DNA from: Rhodoferax sp.
GTDB taxonomy: Bacteria > Pseudomonadota > Gammaproteobacteria > Burkholderiales > Burkholderiaceae
Direction of reading: 5' to 3'
Assembly: GCA_028292075.1 (NCBI GenBank)
Contig: JAQGNA010000506.1
Coordinates: forward strand, 1-17,059
DNA length: 17,059 bases
This document shows, piece after piece, positions 6,314-14,254 of the stretch. The translations under genes were made by a program, and so were the position numbers. Below the pieces are notes generated by a model. The model was given only the letters and a program-made list of their open reading frames with translations, did no database searches and had not been told where the DNA came from. Positions within the stretch are counted from its first letter, which is position 1, and every line of letters begins with the position of its first letter.

Positions 6314-7600
6314 ATGAGTTTCCAACAAGGCCTTTCCGGCTTGAACGCATCCAGCAAGAACCTGGACGTCATCGGCCACAACATCGCCAATGCCAACACC
6401 ACCGGCTTCAAGTCATCGCGTGCTGAATTCGCCGAAATGGTGGCGTCGAACCTGGGCACCTCGGGCAGCAAGAACGCCGGCATCGGGGTCGAGGTGGCGG
6501 CCATCTCGCAGCAATTCACGCAGGCCAACTTCGCCGTCACCGGCAACAGCCTGGACGTGGCGATCAACGGCAACGGCTTTTTCAAGCTGCAGCAAACCGA
6601 CGGCACGCCGGCGTACACCCGCGCTGGCAACTTCAAGCTCGACACCAACGGCAGCCTGATCACCAACAACGCCGACAAGGTGATGGGCTACCCCATCGAC
6701 CCGTCCACCGGTCTTCGCACCTCGACCGACCCGATCCCGCTGGTGTTTCCCACCGCCGAGCCCATCGCCGCCAAGCAGACCGCCAAGATCACCGCATCGC
6801 TGAACCTGGACGCCCGGGTGACCGACGCCGCCGGCAACCCCGCCGCGGTGCCCCCGGTCGCCGCAACGCCGCGCGCCACCTACGGCACGTCGCTCAACAT
6901 CTACGACAGCCAGGGCGTGGCCAAACCGGTCAACCTGTACTTCCAGAAAAACGGCTCCAACACCTGGGACGTGTACGACACGCTGGACGACGCCACTGCC
7001 GTGCCGCCGGTCGTGGCCTCGCCCATCGGCACCGTGGGTTTCGACAACAACGGCGCGATCGACCCGGCCAAGACGGTGTCGGGCGGTGCGGCCACCCCTG
7101 GCACCGCCCTGACGCTCACGGTCAACCCCACGCCGCCGAACCCCAACAACCTGCCACCGTTTCCGGTGTCGGTGAGCCTCGAGAAGATGACGCAGTTCGG
7201 CACCAAATTCGCCGTGTCCGACCTCTCGCAGGACGGCTACACCGCCGGCGAGCTGACCGGCATCAACATCGAAGCCAACGGGATGATCCAGACCCGTTAC
7301 TCGAACGGCGTCACCCGGGCCGAAGGCCAGGTGGCGCTGGCCAACTTCCGCAACACCCAGGGGCTGGCGCCGGTGGGCGGCAACAACTGGATCGAGACCT
7401 TCGAATCCGGCCAGGCCGTGCTGGGCACGCCCACCGACGGCAGCTTCGGCGAGCTGCGCTCGGGCGCGCTGGAAGACTCCAACGTCGACCTCACCGCCGA
7501 ACTCGTCAACATGATGACCGCGCAGCGCGCCTACCAGGCCAACGCCCAGACCATCAAGACGCAGGATCAAGTGATGTCGACCCTGGTCAACCTGCGTTGA
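6314..7600 (+). CDS. flgE: Flagellar hook protein FlgE
   Basis: FlgE is the subunit of the hook, the flexible joint between rod and filament. The 428-residue product has the axial N terminus (LNASSKNLDVIGHNIANANTTG), the FlgE/F/G core motif NSLDVAINGNGFFKLQ, and a C-terminal helix with ELVNMMTAQRAYQANAQTIK. The surface-exposed middle carries two proline-rich stretches, around AVPPV (178-182) and again at about 229-235, plus NPTPPNPNNLPPFP. AGGAG sits 7 nt ahead of the ATG. Length is in the usual range (about 400-430). The exposed domains vary widely in this family, so the proline stretches are probably lineage-specific. Confidence 0.97.
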   Translation: MSFQQGLSGLNASSKNLDVIGHNIANANTTGFKSSRAEFAEMVASNLGTSGSKNAGIGVEVAAISQQFTQANFAVTGNSLDVAINGNGFFKLQQTDGTPAYTRAGNFKLDTNGSLITNNADKVMGYPIDPSTGLRTSTDPIPLVFPTAEPIAAKQTAKITASLNLDARVTDAAGNPAAVPPVAATPRATYGTSLNIYDSQGVAKPVNLYFQKNGSNTWDVYDTLDDATAVPPVVASPIGTVGFDNNGAIDPAKTVSGGAATPGTALTLTVNPTPPNPNNLPPFPVSVSLEKMTQFGTKFAVSDLSQDGYTAGELTGINIEANGMIQTRYSNGVTRAEGQVALANFRNTQGLAPVGGNNWIETFESGQAVLGTPTDGSFGELRSGALEDSNVDLTAELVNMMTAQRAYQANAQTIKTQDQVMSTLVNLR

Positions 7601-7640
7601 TGTCAACGGGCTGAGACCAAGCATCTAGGAACGACCTGCC

Positions 7641-8381
7641 ATGGACCACCTCATCTACACCTCGATGACCGGCGCCAACGCGGCCATGCACCGGCAGGAC
7701 GTGCTCGCCAACAACCTGGCGAACGTTTCCACCAACGGCTTCCGAGCCGAACTGGCCACGTTCCGCTCCGTGCCGCTGAACGGCCCGGGTGCCAGCACGC
7801 GGGTGTTCGCGCTGGAGGCCACGGCGGGGTACCTGGAACGCTCGGGCCCGGTGCAACGCACCGACCGCGCGCTCGACGCCATGGCGCAGGGCAATGCCTG
7901 GTTCGCGGTGCAGGGGCTGGATGGTGCCGAGGCCTACACGCGGAACGGCAGCTTCGAGGTGTCGTCCACCGGCACGCTGGTCAACGCCACCGGACTTCCG
8001 GTGTTGTCGGACGGCGGCGCGCCCATCGACGTGCCGCAGGGCTCGCAGGTTTCGTTCGGCTACGACGGCAGCGTGAACGCCACCATCGAGGGCCAGCGGC
8101 CCACCCGGCTCGGCCGGCTGAAGATGGTCACACCGAACGCCGACCAGACCCTGAAGCGCGGCGACGACGCCCTGTTTCGCAGCACCACCGGCGACGCCCT
8201 GCCGCAGGACGCGACCGCCAAGCTGCTGCCTGGCGCCATCGAAGGCTCGAACGTGAACGCGATCGAGACGATGGTCGGGATGATCCAGGTCGCCCGCCAG
8301 TTCGAGACGCAGATGAAGCTGCTGCAGACCGCTGAAACCAATGACAAGACGGCGAGCCAACTGCTCGGCGTTCAAGGCTAA
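7641..8381 (+). CDS. flgF: Flagellar proximal rod protein FlgF
   Basis: FlgF is a proximal rod subunit joining the FlgB/C section to the distal rod (FlgG). The 246-residue product begins MDHLIYTSMTGA, carries the signature VLANNLANVSTNGFRAE (about 22-38), and has the core segment MAQGNAWFAVQG in place of the GNGFF motif of FlgE and FlgG. The C terminus has GSNVNAIETMVGMIQVARQFE, as expected for FlgF. AGGA is about 9 nt ahead of the ATG. The 96-nt spacer to flgG is unusually long for this operon and holds a C-rich inverted-repeat element. Confidence 0.97.
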   Translation: MDHLIYTSMTGANAAMHRQDVLANNLANVSTNGFRAELATFRSVPLNGPGASTRVFALEATAGYLERSGPVQRTDRALDAMAQGNAWFAVQGLDGAEAYTRNGSFEVSSTGTLVNATGLPVLSDGGAPIDVPQGSQVSFGYDGSVNATIEGQRPTRLGRLKMVTPNADQTLKRGDDALFRSTTGDALPQDATAKLLPGAIEGSNVNAIETMVGMIQVARQFETQMKLLQTAETNDKTASQLLGVQG

Positions 8382-8390
8382 AAAGAAGAT

Positions 8391-8437
8391 GACCCCCACG
8401 CTCGCCACTTCGCGTGCTTGCCTGCCCCCCGTGGGTC
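8391..8437. repeat. C-rich inverted-repeat element in the flgF-flgG spacer
   Basis: The flgF-flgG gap holds GAC, two unpaired C and CCACG (8391-8400), which can pair with CGTGGGTC (8430-8437). The loop carries a second possible pairing, CACGC (8397-8401) with GCGTG (8412-8416), and a C6 run (8425-8430). Its style (CCCCCACGC, then GCGTGC, then CCCCCCG) resembles intergenic elements I recall from Comamonadaceae genomes and the left part of the flgI-flgJ spacer here. Family membership is inference. There is no U tract, so a strong terminator is not evident. Confidence 0.5.
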
Positions 8438-8477
8438 GGACCGGCGGCGGGCTGGCCCTTTCCACTGAAAGAACATC

Positions 8478-9260
8478 ATGATCAATTCACTCTGGATCGC
8501 CAAGACCGGCATGGAAGCCCAGCAAACCCAGCTGGACGTCATCTCGCACAACCTGGCCAACGTGTCCACCACCGGCTACAAGCGGGCCAACGCGGTGTTC
8601 GAAGACCTGATCTACCAGAACCTGCGCCAGGTCGGCGCCGACACGTCGGAGCAGTCTCAGCTGCCCACCGGCCTGCACCTCGGCCTGGGCGTGCGCACGG
8701 TGGCCACCAGCCGCTCGTTCGCGCAGGGCAGCCTGCAGCAGTCGGGCAATTCGCTCGACGTGGCGATCAAGGGCAACGGCTTCTTCCAGATCAACCAGCC
8801 CGACGGCACGATCGCCTACACCCGCGACGGCTCCTTCGAAGTCGACTCACAGGGCCGGCTCGTCACGGCGAGCGGCATGACGGTGGCCAACGGCATCACC
8901 ATTCCGATCACCGCGCAGAGCGTGAGCATCAGCGCATCGGGCGCTGTGAGCGTGGTGCTGCCGGGCAACTCCGCGCCGCAGCCCGTGGGCAACCTCGCCC
9001 TGGCCAACTTCATCAACCCGGCCGGCCTTGAGCCGACCGGCCAGAACCTGTTCATCGAAACCGCCGCCTCGGGCCAGCCCCAGACCGGCACGCCAGGCAC
9101 CAACGGCATGGGCACGGTGATGCAGTCCTTCCTGGAGACATCGAACGTGAACGTGGTGCAGGAACTGGTCACCATGATTCAGACCCAGCGCGCCTACGAG
9201 ATGAATTCGAAGGCCGTGCAGACCTCCGACCAGATGCTGCAGAAACTGGCGCAGCTCTGA
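8478..9260 (+). CDS. flgG: Flagellar distal rod protein FlgG
   Basis: FlgG forms the distal rod, the stiff shaft passing through the P and L rings. The 260-residue product equals the classical length. The N terminus has [26 protein letters not shown] (in pieces from about residue 19), the core motif [16 protein letters not shown], and the C-terminal signature [20 protein letters not shown] followed by the [17 protein letters not shown] helix. The ribosome binding site is weak (GAAAGAA about 6 nt ahead), while neighbouring genes have better ones. flgH follows after 28 nt. Confidence 0.98.
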   Translation: MINSLWIAKTGMEAQQTQLDVISHNLANVSTTGYKRANAVFEDLIYQNLRQVGADTSEQSQLPTGLHLGLGVRTVATSRSFAQGSLQQSGNSLDVAIKGNGFFQINQPDGTIAYTRDGSFEVDSQGRLVTASGMTVANGITIPITAQSVSISASGAVSVVLPGNSAPQPVGNLALANFINPAGLEPTGQNLFIETAASGQPQTGTPGTNGMGTVMQSFLETSNVNVVQELVTMIQTQRAYEMNSKAVQTSDQMLQKLAQL

Positions 9261-9288
9261 CCGACACCTGCGCGCCCAGGAGCCCCCC

Positions 9289-9999
9289 ATGAACCAACCG
9301 AGCCACCCCTTTTTCGCGCGCCTCGGCGCCGCGGCGCTGCTGGCCTGCGCCCTGCTGCTCACCGGCTGCGAAACGCTGCAGCGCACGCCGCAGGTCGACT
9401 TTGCCGAATCCACCGCGCCGCGCCCCCAGCCCGTGGCGCCGTCGCTGGTCAGCACGCCGGCCAGCGGCAGCCTGTTCACATCGGCCCGCTACCGGCCGGC
9501 CTTCGAGGACCGGCGGCCACGCCTGGTGGGCGACAGCCTGACGATCCAGATCGTCGAAAACGTCAGCGCGAGCCAGAAGTCGACCTCCACCATCGACCGC
9601 AGCGCGGCCAACGAGGCCGCCGTCGCGGCCTTTCCATTCCTCGGCGTCGGCACCACCGGCAAGCTGGCGCTGGGTGCCACCTCCAGCAATAACTTTTCAG
9701 GCAAGGGCGGCACCGAAAGCGCCAATACCTTCTCGGGCGCCATTACCACCACCGTGGTCGACGTGCTGCCCAACGGCCACCTGGTGGTGGCCGGCGAGAA
9801 GCAGATCGGCGTCAACCAGAACGTCGACGTGCTGCGCTTCACCGGCACGGTCGACCCACGCGCGATCCAGGCCAACAGCGTGGTCAGCTCGACCCAGGTG
9901 GCCAATGTGCGGGTCGAATCCAAAGGGCGTGGCGCCCAGGGCGAAGCCCAGACAATTGGCTGGTTGTCGCGGTTCTTTTTGACGCTTCTGCCTTTCTGA
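9289..9999 (+). CDS. flgH: Flagellar L-ring lipoprotein FlgH
   Basis: FlgH is the outer-membrane lipoprotein of the L ring, the bearing around the distal rod. The 236-residue product has a lipoprotein signal with lipobox LTGC, so the lipidated cysteine is C27. After that comes a Pro-rich linker, then SLFTSARYRPAFEDRRPRLV and GDSLTIQIVENVSASQKS, which are FlgH signatures. The C terminus (RFTGTVDPRAIQ, IGWLSRFFLTLLPF) is also typical. AGGAG lies 6 nt ahead of the ATG. The gene is followed by flgI after 59 nt. Confidence 0.97.
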   Translation: MNQPSHPFFARLGAAALLACALLLTGCETLQRTPQVDFAESTAPRPQPVAPSLVSTPASGSLFTSARYRPAFEDRRPRLVGDSLTIQIVENVSASQKSTSTIDRSAANEAAVAAFPFLGVGTTGKLALGATSSNNFSGKGGTESANTFSGAITTTVVDVLPNGHLVVAGEKQIGVNQNVDVLRFTGTVDPRAIQANSVVSSTQVANVRVESKGRGAQGEAQTIGWLSRFFLTLLPF

Positions 10000-10058
10000 G
10001 CCCACGCAGAATCGAGGTCCGCCCAAGCCCCCACGAAGCCACTTCAAAGCCGCCCATC

Positions 10059-11201
10059 ATGACCAACGCCATCCGTTTTTCAAGCAAAAAGGCCCTGGCG
10101 CGGTTGTTCCACCTGGGCGTGGCGCTATCGTTCTTGATGATTCTGCCGGCCCACGCGCTGCGCATCAAGGAAGTCGCCGGCGTGCAGGGCGTGCGCAGCA
10201 ACCAGTTGACCGGCTACGGCCTGGTGGTGGGCCTGGACGGCACCGGCGACCAGACCACGCAGATGCCCTACACCACGCAGAGCCTGGCCAACTACCTGCA
10301 GCAGATGGGCGTGCAGCTGCCGGCCAGCGTGGCCTCGTCGCTGCAGTTGAAGAACGTGGCCGCGGTGATCGTCACGGCGCAACTGCCGGCCTTTGCCCAG
10401 CCGGGGCAGATGATCGACATCAACGTTTCGTCGATGGGCAATGCGAAGTCGCTGAAGGGCGGCACGCTCATCGTCACCCCCCTGCGCGGCGCCGACGGCG
10501 AGATCTACGCCATGGCCCAGGGCAACATGGTGGTGGCCGGTGCCGGCGCCGCCGCCGGTGGCAGCAAGGTGCAGATCAACCACCTGAGCGCCGGCCGCAT
10601 TCCCGACGGCGCGCAGGTCGAACGCGCGGTGCCCACGCCGCTGCAGGATGGCGAATTCATCAACCTCGGACTCAATGCCTCCGACTTCCAGACCGCGCGC
10701 CGGGTGGCCCAGGCCATCAACACCAAACTCGGCTCCGGCCTGGCCAATGCCGTGGACGGCCGCACGGTGCAGGTGCGGGCCCCTCGCGATCCGAACGCGC
10801 GGGTCAACTTTTTGGCCGATCTGGAAGAGCTGCCACTCGAGGCGTCCATTCCGGCGGCCAAGGTGGTGATCAATTCGCGCACCGGCTCCATCGTGCTGAA
10901 CCAGGCCGTGACGCTCGGCCCCTGCGCCATCGCCCACGGCAACCTGTCGATCAGCATCAGCACCACGCCGGTGATCAGCCAGCCGAACGCGCTGTCGCAA
11001 GGCCAGACGGTGGTGGCCCAGAAGAGCGACATCGAGATCAAGAACGAACCCGGCAAGGTCATCCAGATGCAGGCCTCGCCGCAGCTGACCGACGTGGTGC
11101 GGGCGCTGAACACGCTGGGGGCCACCCCCCAGGACTTGCTGGCGATCCTGCAGGCGATCAAGTCGGCAGGGGCATTGAACGCCGAGCTCGAAGTGATATG
11201 A
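10059..11201 (+). CDS. flgI: Flagellar P-ring protein FlgI
   Basis: FlgI is the periplasmic subunit of the P ring, assembled with help from FlgA. The 380-residue product has a Sec signal: basic N region with KKALAR, hydrophobic core LGVALSFLMIL, and likely cleavage after AHA (residue 33). The mature protein starts LRIKEVAGVQGVRSNQLTGY, the FlgI hallmark, followed by GLVVGLDGTGDQT. The C terminus (VVRALNTLGATPQDLLAILQ, AIKSAGALNAELEVI) is conserved as well. No strong ribosome binding site precedes the ATG at 10059. A 175-nt spacer with repeats separates it from flgJ. Confidence 0.98.
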   Translation: MTNAIRFSSKKALARLFHLGVALSFLMILPAHALRIKEVAGVQGVRSNQLTGYGLVVGLDGTGDQTTQMPYTTQSLANYLQQMGVQLPASVASSLQLKNVAAVIVTAQLPAFAQPGQMIDINVSSMGNAKSLKGGTLIVTPLRGADGEIYAMAQGNMVVAGAGAAAGGSKVQINHLSAGRIPDGAQVERAVPTPLQDGEFINLGLNASDFQTARRVAQAINTKLGSGLANAVDGRTVQVRAPRDPNARVNFLADLEELPLEASIPAAKVVINSRTGSIVLNQAVTLGPCAIAHGNLSISISTTPVISQPNALSQGQTVVAQKSDIEIKNEPGKVIQMQASPQLTDVVRALNTLGATPQDLLAILQAIKSAGALNAELEVI

Positions 11202-11205
11202 CGCA

Positions 11206-11318
11206 CCCCCAGTCTGCGCGCACTGCGTGTCGCTTCGCCAACCCCCCGATTCGACAAGCTCAAGACAGGCTTGCAGGGGGCAACGCTGGCGGACTGGCGG
11301 AGCCAGATCCGCGGCGTT
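11206..11318. repeat. Composite repeat/hairpin element in the flgI-flgJ spacer
   Basis: This stretch fills most of the flgI-flgJ gap. It starts with a C5 run and reaches a C6 run (11232-11237). Next comes TTCGACAAGCTCAAGACAGG, resembling a widespread intergenic repeat I recall from G+C-rich proteobacteria. Here CAAGC/GCTTG and flanking CCCCC/GGGGG can pair. It ends in a strong hairpin (11282-11318): AACGC, GCGGA and CTGGC pair with GCCAG, TCCGC and GCGTT around a GGA loop, with small bulges. No coding signature was seen. Repeat-family membership is from memory and untested. Confidence 0.6.
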
Positions 11319-11376
11319 CTGGAAAAGGTCACGCTTGGCCATTGGCCATGCGGCTGAACAGCGAGGAGAAACTCTG

Positions 11377-12243
11377 ATGGCACTTTCAGCGGTCACATCG
11401 AATTCACTGGCGGCGGACGGCAAGTCGCTCAATGCGCTGAAGCTGCAGGCGGGGCAGGACACGCCGGCGGCGATCAAGGAGACGGCAAAGCAGCTGGAAT
11501 CGCTGTTCATGCGCGAGCTGATCAAGAGCATGCGCGAGGCCACGCAGAAATCGGGCCTGCTGGAAAGCAGCGCGGGCGACATGAGCAGCGATCTGCTCGA
11601 CCAGCAGCTGTCGGTCACCATGTCCGGACAACCCGGCGGGCGGTCGGCCGCCATCGAGCGCCAGCTGTCGCGGCAGATCACCAAGTCGGACGGCACCACC
11701 GTGGGCGGCGTCGGCAAGGCCGCGGCCGCCGCGCCGGCCACACCGCTGCCGCCGGTGAAACCGGGCACCGAGGCGCAGACCAGCTTCGTGCAGCGCCACA
11801 ACGACGCGGCCACCAATGTCGAGAAGACCAGCGGCATTCCGGCCAGCTTCATGCTTGGCCAGGCGGGCCATGAAACCGGCTGGGGCCGCAGCGAGATCCG
11901 CAACAAGGATGGCAGCACCTCGTTCAACCTCTTCGGCATCAAGGCCGGCGCCAGCTGGACCGGCAAGACCACCACCGTCACCACCACCGAATACGTGAAC
12001 GGCGCGGCGCGCAAGGTGAGCGCCAAGTTCCGCGCCTACGATTCCTACGAGGACTCGTTCAACGACTATGCCAAGCTCATCAAGGAAAGCCCGCGCTATG
12101 CCGAGGCGAGCAAGAAGACCGACTCCTCCATTGCCTATGCTTCGGAGCTGAAGCGTGCCGGCTATGCCACCGACCCGAACTACGCCTCGAAACTGAGCCG
12201 CGCCATCGACCGCACGGAGCAACTGCGGCGGGCCTACGCATGA
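11377..12243 (+). CDS. flgJ: Rod-capping protein and peptidoglycan hydrolase FlgJ
   Basis: FlgJ caps the growing rod with its N-terminal half and opens the peptidoglycan layer with its C-terminal glucosaminidase-type domain. The 288-residue product carries both. The capping domain (about 1-110) contains AKQLESLFMRELIKSMREA and DLLDQQLSVTMSGQ. A Lys/Ala/Pro linker follows, then the hydrolase domain (about 135-288) with GQAGHETGWG, whose E166 aligns with the family's catalytic Glu, and SFNLFGIKAGASW and VSAKFRAYDSYEDSFNDYAKL. The ATG at 11377 has GAGGAGA 7 nt upstream; the frame runs open 50 codons further into the repeat-bearing spacer but with no FlgJ-like sequence. This is the dual-domain form seen in beta- and gammaproteobacteria. 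Confidence 0.96.
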   Translation: MALSAVTSNSLAADGKSLNALKLQAGQDTPAAIKETAKQLESLFMRELIKSMREATQKSGLLESSAGDMSSDLLDQQLSVTMSGQPGGRSAAIERQLSRQITKSDGTTVGGVGKAAAAAPATPLPPVKPGTEAQTSFVQRHNDAATNVEKTSGIPASFMLGQAGHETGWGRSEIRNKDGSTSFNLFGIKAGASWTGKTTTVTTTEYVNGAARKVSAKFRAYDSYEDSFNDYAKLIKESPRYAEASKKTDSSIAYASELKRAGYATDPNYASKLSRAIDRTEQLRRAYA

Positions 12244-12271
12244 AGCCCGCCACATCGCCTGAGGGCCGACC

Positions 12272-14233
12272 ATGACCGGCCTGCTCAACGTCGGCACGCG
12301 GGCGCTGCTGGCCAACCAGGCCGCGCTCGCCACGGCCGGGCACAACATCGCCAACGTCAACACCGTCGGCTACAACCGGCAGTCGGTGGTGCTCGAAGCG
12401 GTGGCCGGCCAGTTCTCGGGCGGCGGCTACATCGGCAAGGGCGTCGACATCGTCACGGTGCAGCGCACCTACAACCAGTTCCTGAGCCGCCAGTCGGCGC
12501 TCACGCAGGCGATCCAGGCCGGCGACACCGCGCGGTCCGACAAGCTGAGCCAGCTGCAGGACATCTTCCAGGGCGGCAGCAGCGGCCTGGGCGCCGCCGT
12601 CAACGACATGCTGAACGCGTTCTCCGACGTGTCGAGCGCACCCACCGACCTGACCGCCCGCAACGTGGTCCTGACCCGCGCCAACGAACTCGCCGGCCGC
12701 TTTCGCACCACCAGCAACCAGCTCGACGAAATCCAGTCGGGCCTGACGCAGCAGCTGCAGCAGTCGGTCGACGGCATCAACAGCGTCACCGGCCGCATCG
12801 CCGCGCTGAACGAACAGATAGCCCGCGCCACCGGCACCGGCCAGGCGCCCAATGACCTGCTCGACCAGCGCGACCAGCTCATCAACGAACTGAACAAGTC
12901 GGCCCAGACCACCACGGCGGCCGCGACCGACGGCTCGATCAGCGTCTTCATCGGCAACCAGGCCGTGGTACTGGGCAATGCGGCCTCGCCCGTCAAGCTG
13001 GTGGCAGACGACTACGGCATGCCCAACCGCAAGCTGGCGGTGCAGCTGGGCAACACCACCAACGTGCTCGACGAGACCATGATCGGCGGCGGCGAAGTGG
13101 CCGGACTGCTGCGCTTTCAAAACAACGACCTGGTCGAGGCCGGCAACCTGCTCGGCCGCATGTCGCTGGCCATCACCACGCAGGTCAACGACCAGCACAA
13201 GCTGGGCCTCGACCTGGACGGCCAGGCCGGTGGCAACCTGTTCTCGCCGGTGACGCTGCCCGACGGCAAGCCGATGGCGCTGAACACGGTGACGCACCTG
13301 CCGGTGACCGCCACCGTGGGCGTGACGGTACAGGACGCGACGAAGATGGTCGCCTCGAACTACGAGCTGCGCATGACCGGCGCCGGCACCGGCAGCGTGG
13401 TGCGGCTGTCCGACGGGCAGATCACCAACGTGACGTCCGTCCCCGTTGACATCGACGGCCTCACCTTCACGGTGGGCGCCGGCGCGAGCAATGGCGACAC
13501 CTTCCTGATCCAGCCGTTCGCCACCGCGGCGGAGTCGATGAACACCGCCATTTCCTCGGCCCGCGACCTGGCCGCTGCCAGCATCATCGAGCCGCAGATC
13601 GGCATCGCCAACAAGGGCAACGTCGCGGTGGTAAGCCTGGCCGCCAGGTCGACCGGCTTCGTGCTGCCGCCGGCCGGCGGGGTGACGCTCGACTTCACCG
13701 CGGGTTCTCCCCCCACCTTCACGCTGACCGGCAACACCGGCGTGCCGACCGACGCCACGACCGGCGCCGCGCTGGCCGGCCCGCCCTATGCCTACACCTC
13801 CGGGCAGACCGTGAAGATCGACGGCTGGGAGCTCAAGCTGCAAGGCACACCCGCCACCGGCGATTCGATCAAGGTGCAGGACGCGACGCCAACGAACGGC
13901 GGTACGGGCTACTTCAACCTCAACGCCGGCAACTCCGACGGCCTGATGGGCCTGCGCGACGTGGCCACCTTCGACGGCGCGAAGCTGTCCGACGGCTATG
14001 CCGGCCTGATCGCGCAGATCGGCGTGCGCACCCAAAGCGCGCAATACGCCAGCAGCGTGTCGCAGGCCATCGCGGCGAATGCCGAGGCGGACCGCACGGC
14101 GGTATCGGGCGTGAACCTGGACGAGGAAGCCGCCAAGCTGATCCAGTACCAGCAGGCGTACCAGGCCTCGTCCAAGATGATCCAGATCGCGCAGAACATC
14201 TTCGACACGCTGATCCAGAACATGGCGCGATAA
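12272..14233 (+). CDS. flgK: Flagellar hook-associated protein 1 FlgK
   Basis: FlgK (HAP1) is the first of two junction proteins between hook and filament and is exported with FlgN as chaperone. The 653-residue product starts with the axial signature ALATAGHNIANVNTVGYNRQ (about 18-37). It continues with a coiled-coil-prone region (LTQQLQQSVDGINSVTGRI, LLDQRDQLINELNKSAQTT) and ends in SGVNLDEEAAKLIQYQQAYQ plus a hydrophobic helix, as expected for HAP1. It is longer than the enteric protein (about 547 residues) because the exposed middle is larger. That middle holds two copies of a small DGxxxxxxGxPxxGDxxxV-like motif (about 390-417 and 508-535), also seen in FlgL. GAGGG is 7 nt ahead of the ATG. 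Confidence 0.97.
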   Translation: MTGLLNVGTRALLANQAALATAGHNIANVNTVGYNRQSVVLEAVAGQFSGGGYIGKGVDIVTVQRTYNQFLSRQSALTQAIQAGDTARSDKLSQLQDIFQGGSSGLGAAVNDMLNAFSDVSSAPTDLTARNVVLTRANELAGRFRTTSNQLDEIQSGLTQQLQQSVDGINSVTGRIAALNEQIARATGTGQAPNDLLDQRDQLINELNKSAQTTTAAATDGSISVFIGNQAVVLGNAASPVKLVADDYGMPNRKLAVQLGNTTNVLDETMIGGGEVAGLLRFQNNDLVEAGNLLGRMSLAITTQVNDQHKLGLDLDGQAGGNLFSPVTLPDGKPMALNTVTHLPVTATVGVTVQDATKMVASNYELRMTGAGTGSVVRLSDGQITNVTSVPVDIDGLTFTVGAGASNGDTFLIQPFATAAESMNTAISSARDLAAASIIEPQIGIANKGNVAVVSLAARSTGFVLPPAGGVTLDFTAGSPPTFTLTGNTGVPTDATTGAALAGPPYAYTSGQTVKIDGWELKLQGTPATGDSIKVQDATPTNGGTGYFNLNAGNSDGLMGLRDVATFDGAKLSDGYAGLIAQIGVRTQSAQYASSVSQAIAANAEADRTAVSGVNLDEEAAKLIQYQQAYQASSKMIQIAQNIFDTLIQNMAR

Positions 14234-14254
14234 AGCGCCGCCCGGAAGCACACC

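Noticed and set aside
11227..11376. Upstream extension of flgJ from 11227.
   Set aside because: It translates the repeat-bearing spacer; the ATG at 11377 has GAGGAGA at the right distance and starts the conserved FlgJ sequence.
10125..12026. A 633-codon open frame on the minus strand spanning flgI, the spacer and flgJ.
   Set aside because: It crosses two clear genes and a repeat-bearing spacer; no domain or start signal supports it.
14229..14254. TAAAGCGC at the end of flgK as the -35 of a sigma-28 promoter for flgL.
   Set aside because: Nothing resembling GCCGATAA follows at 11 nt.
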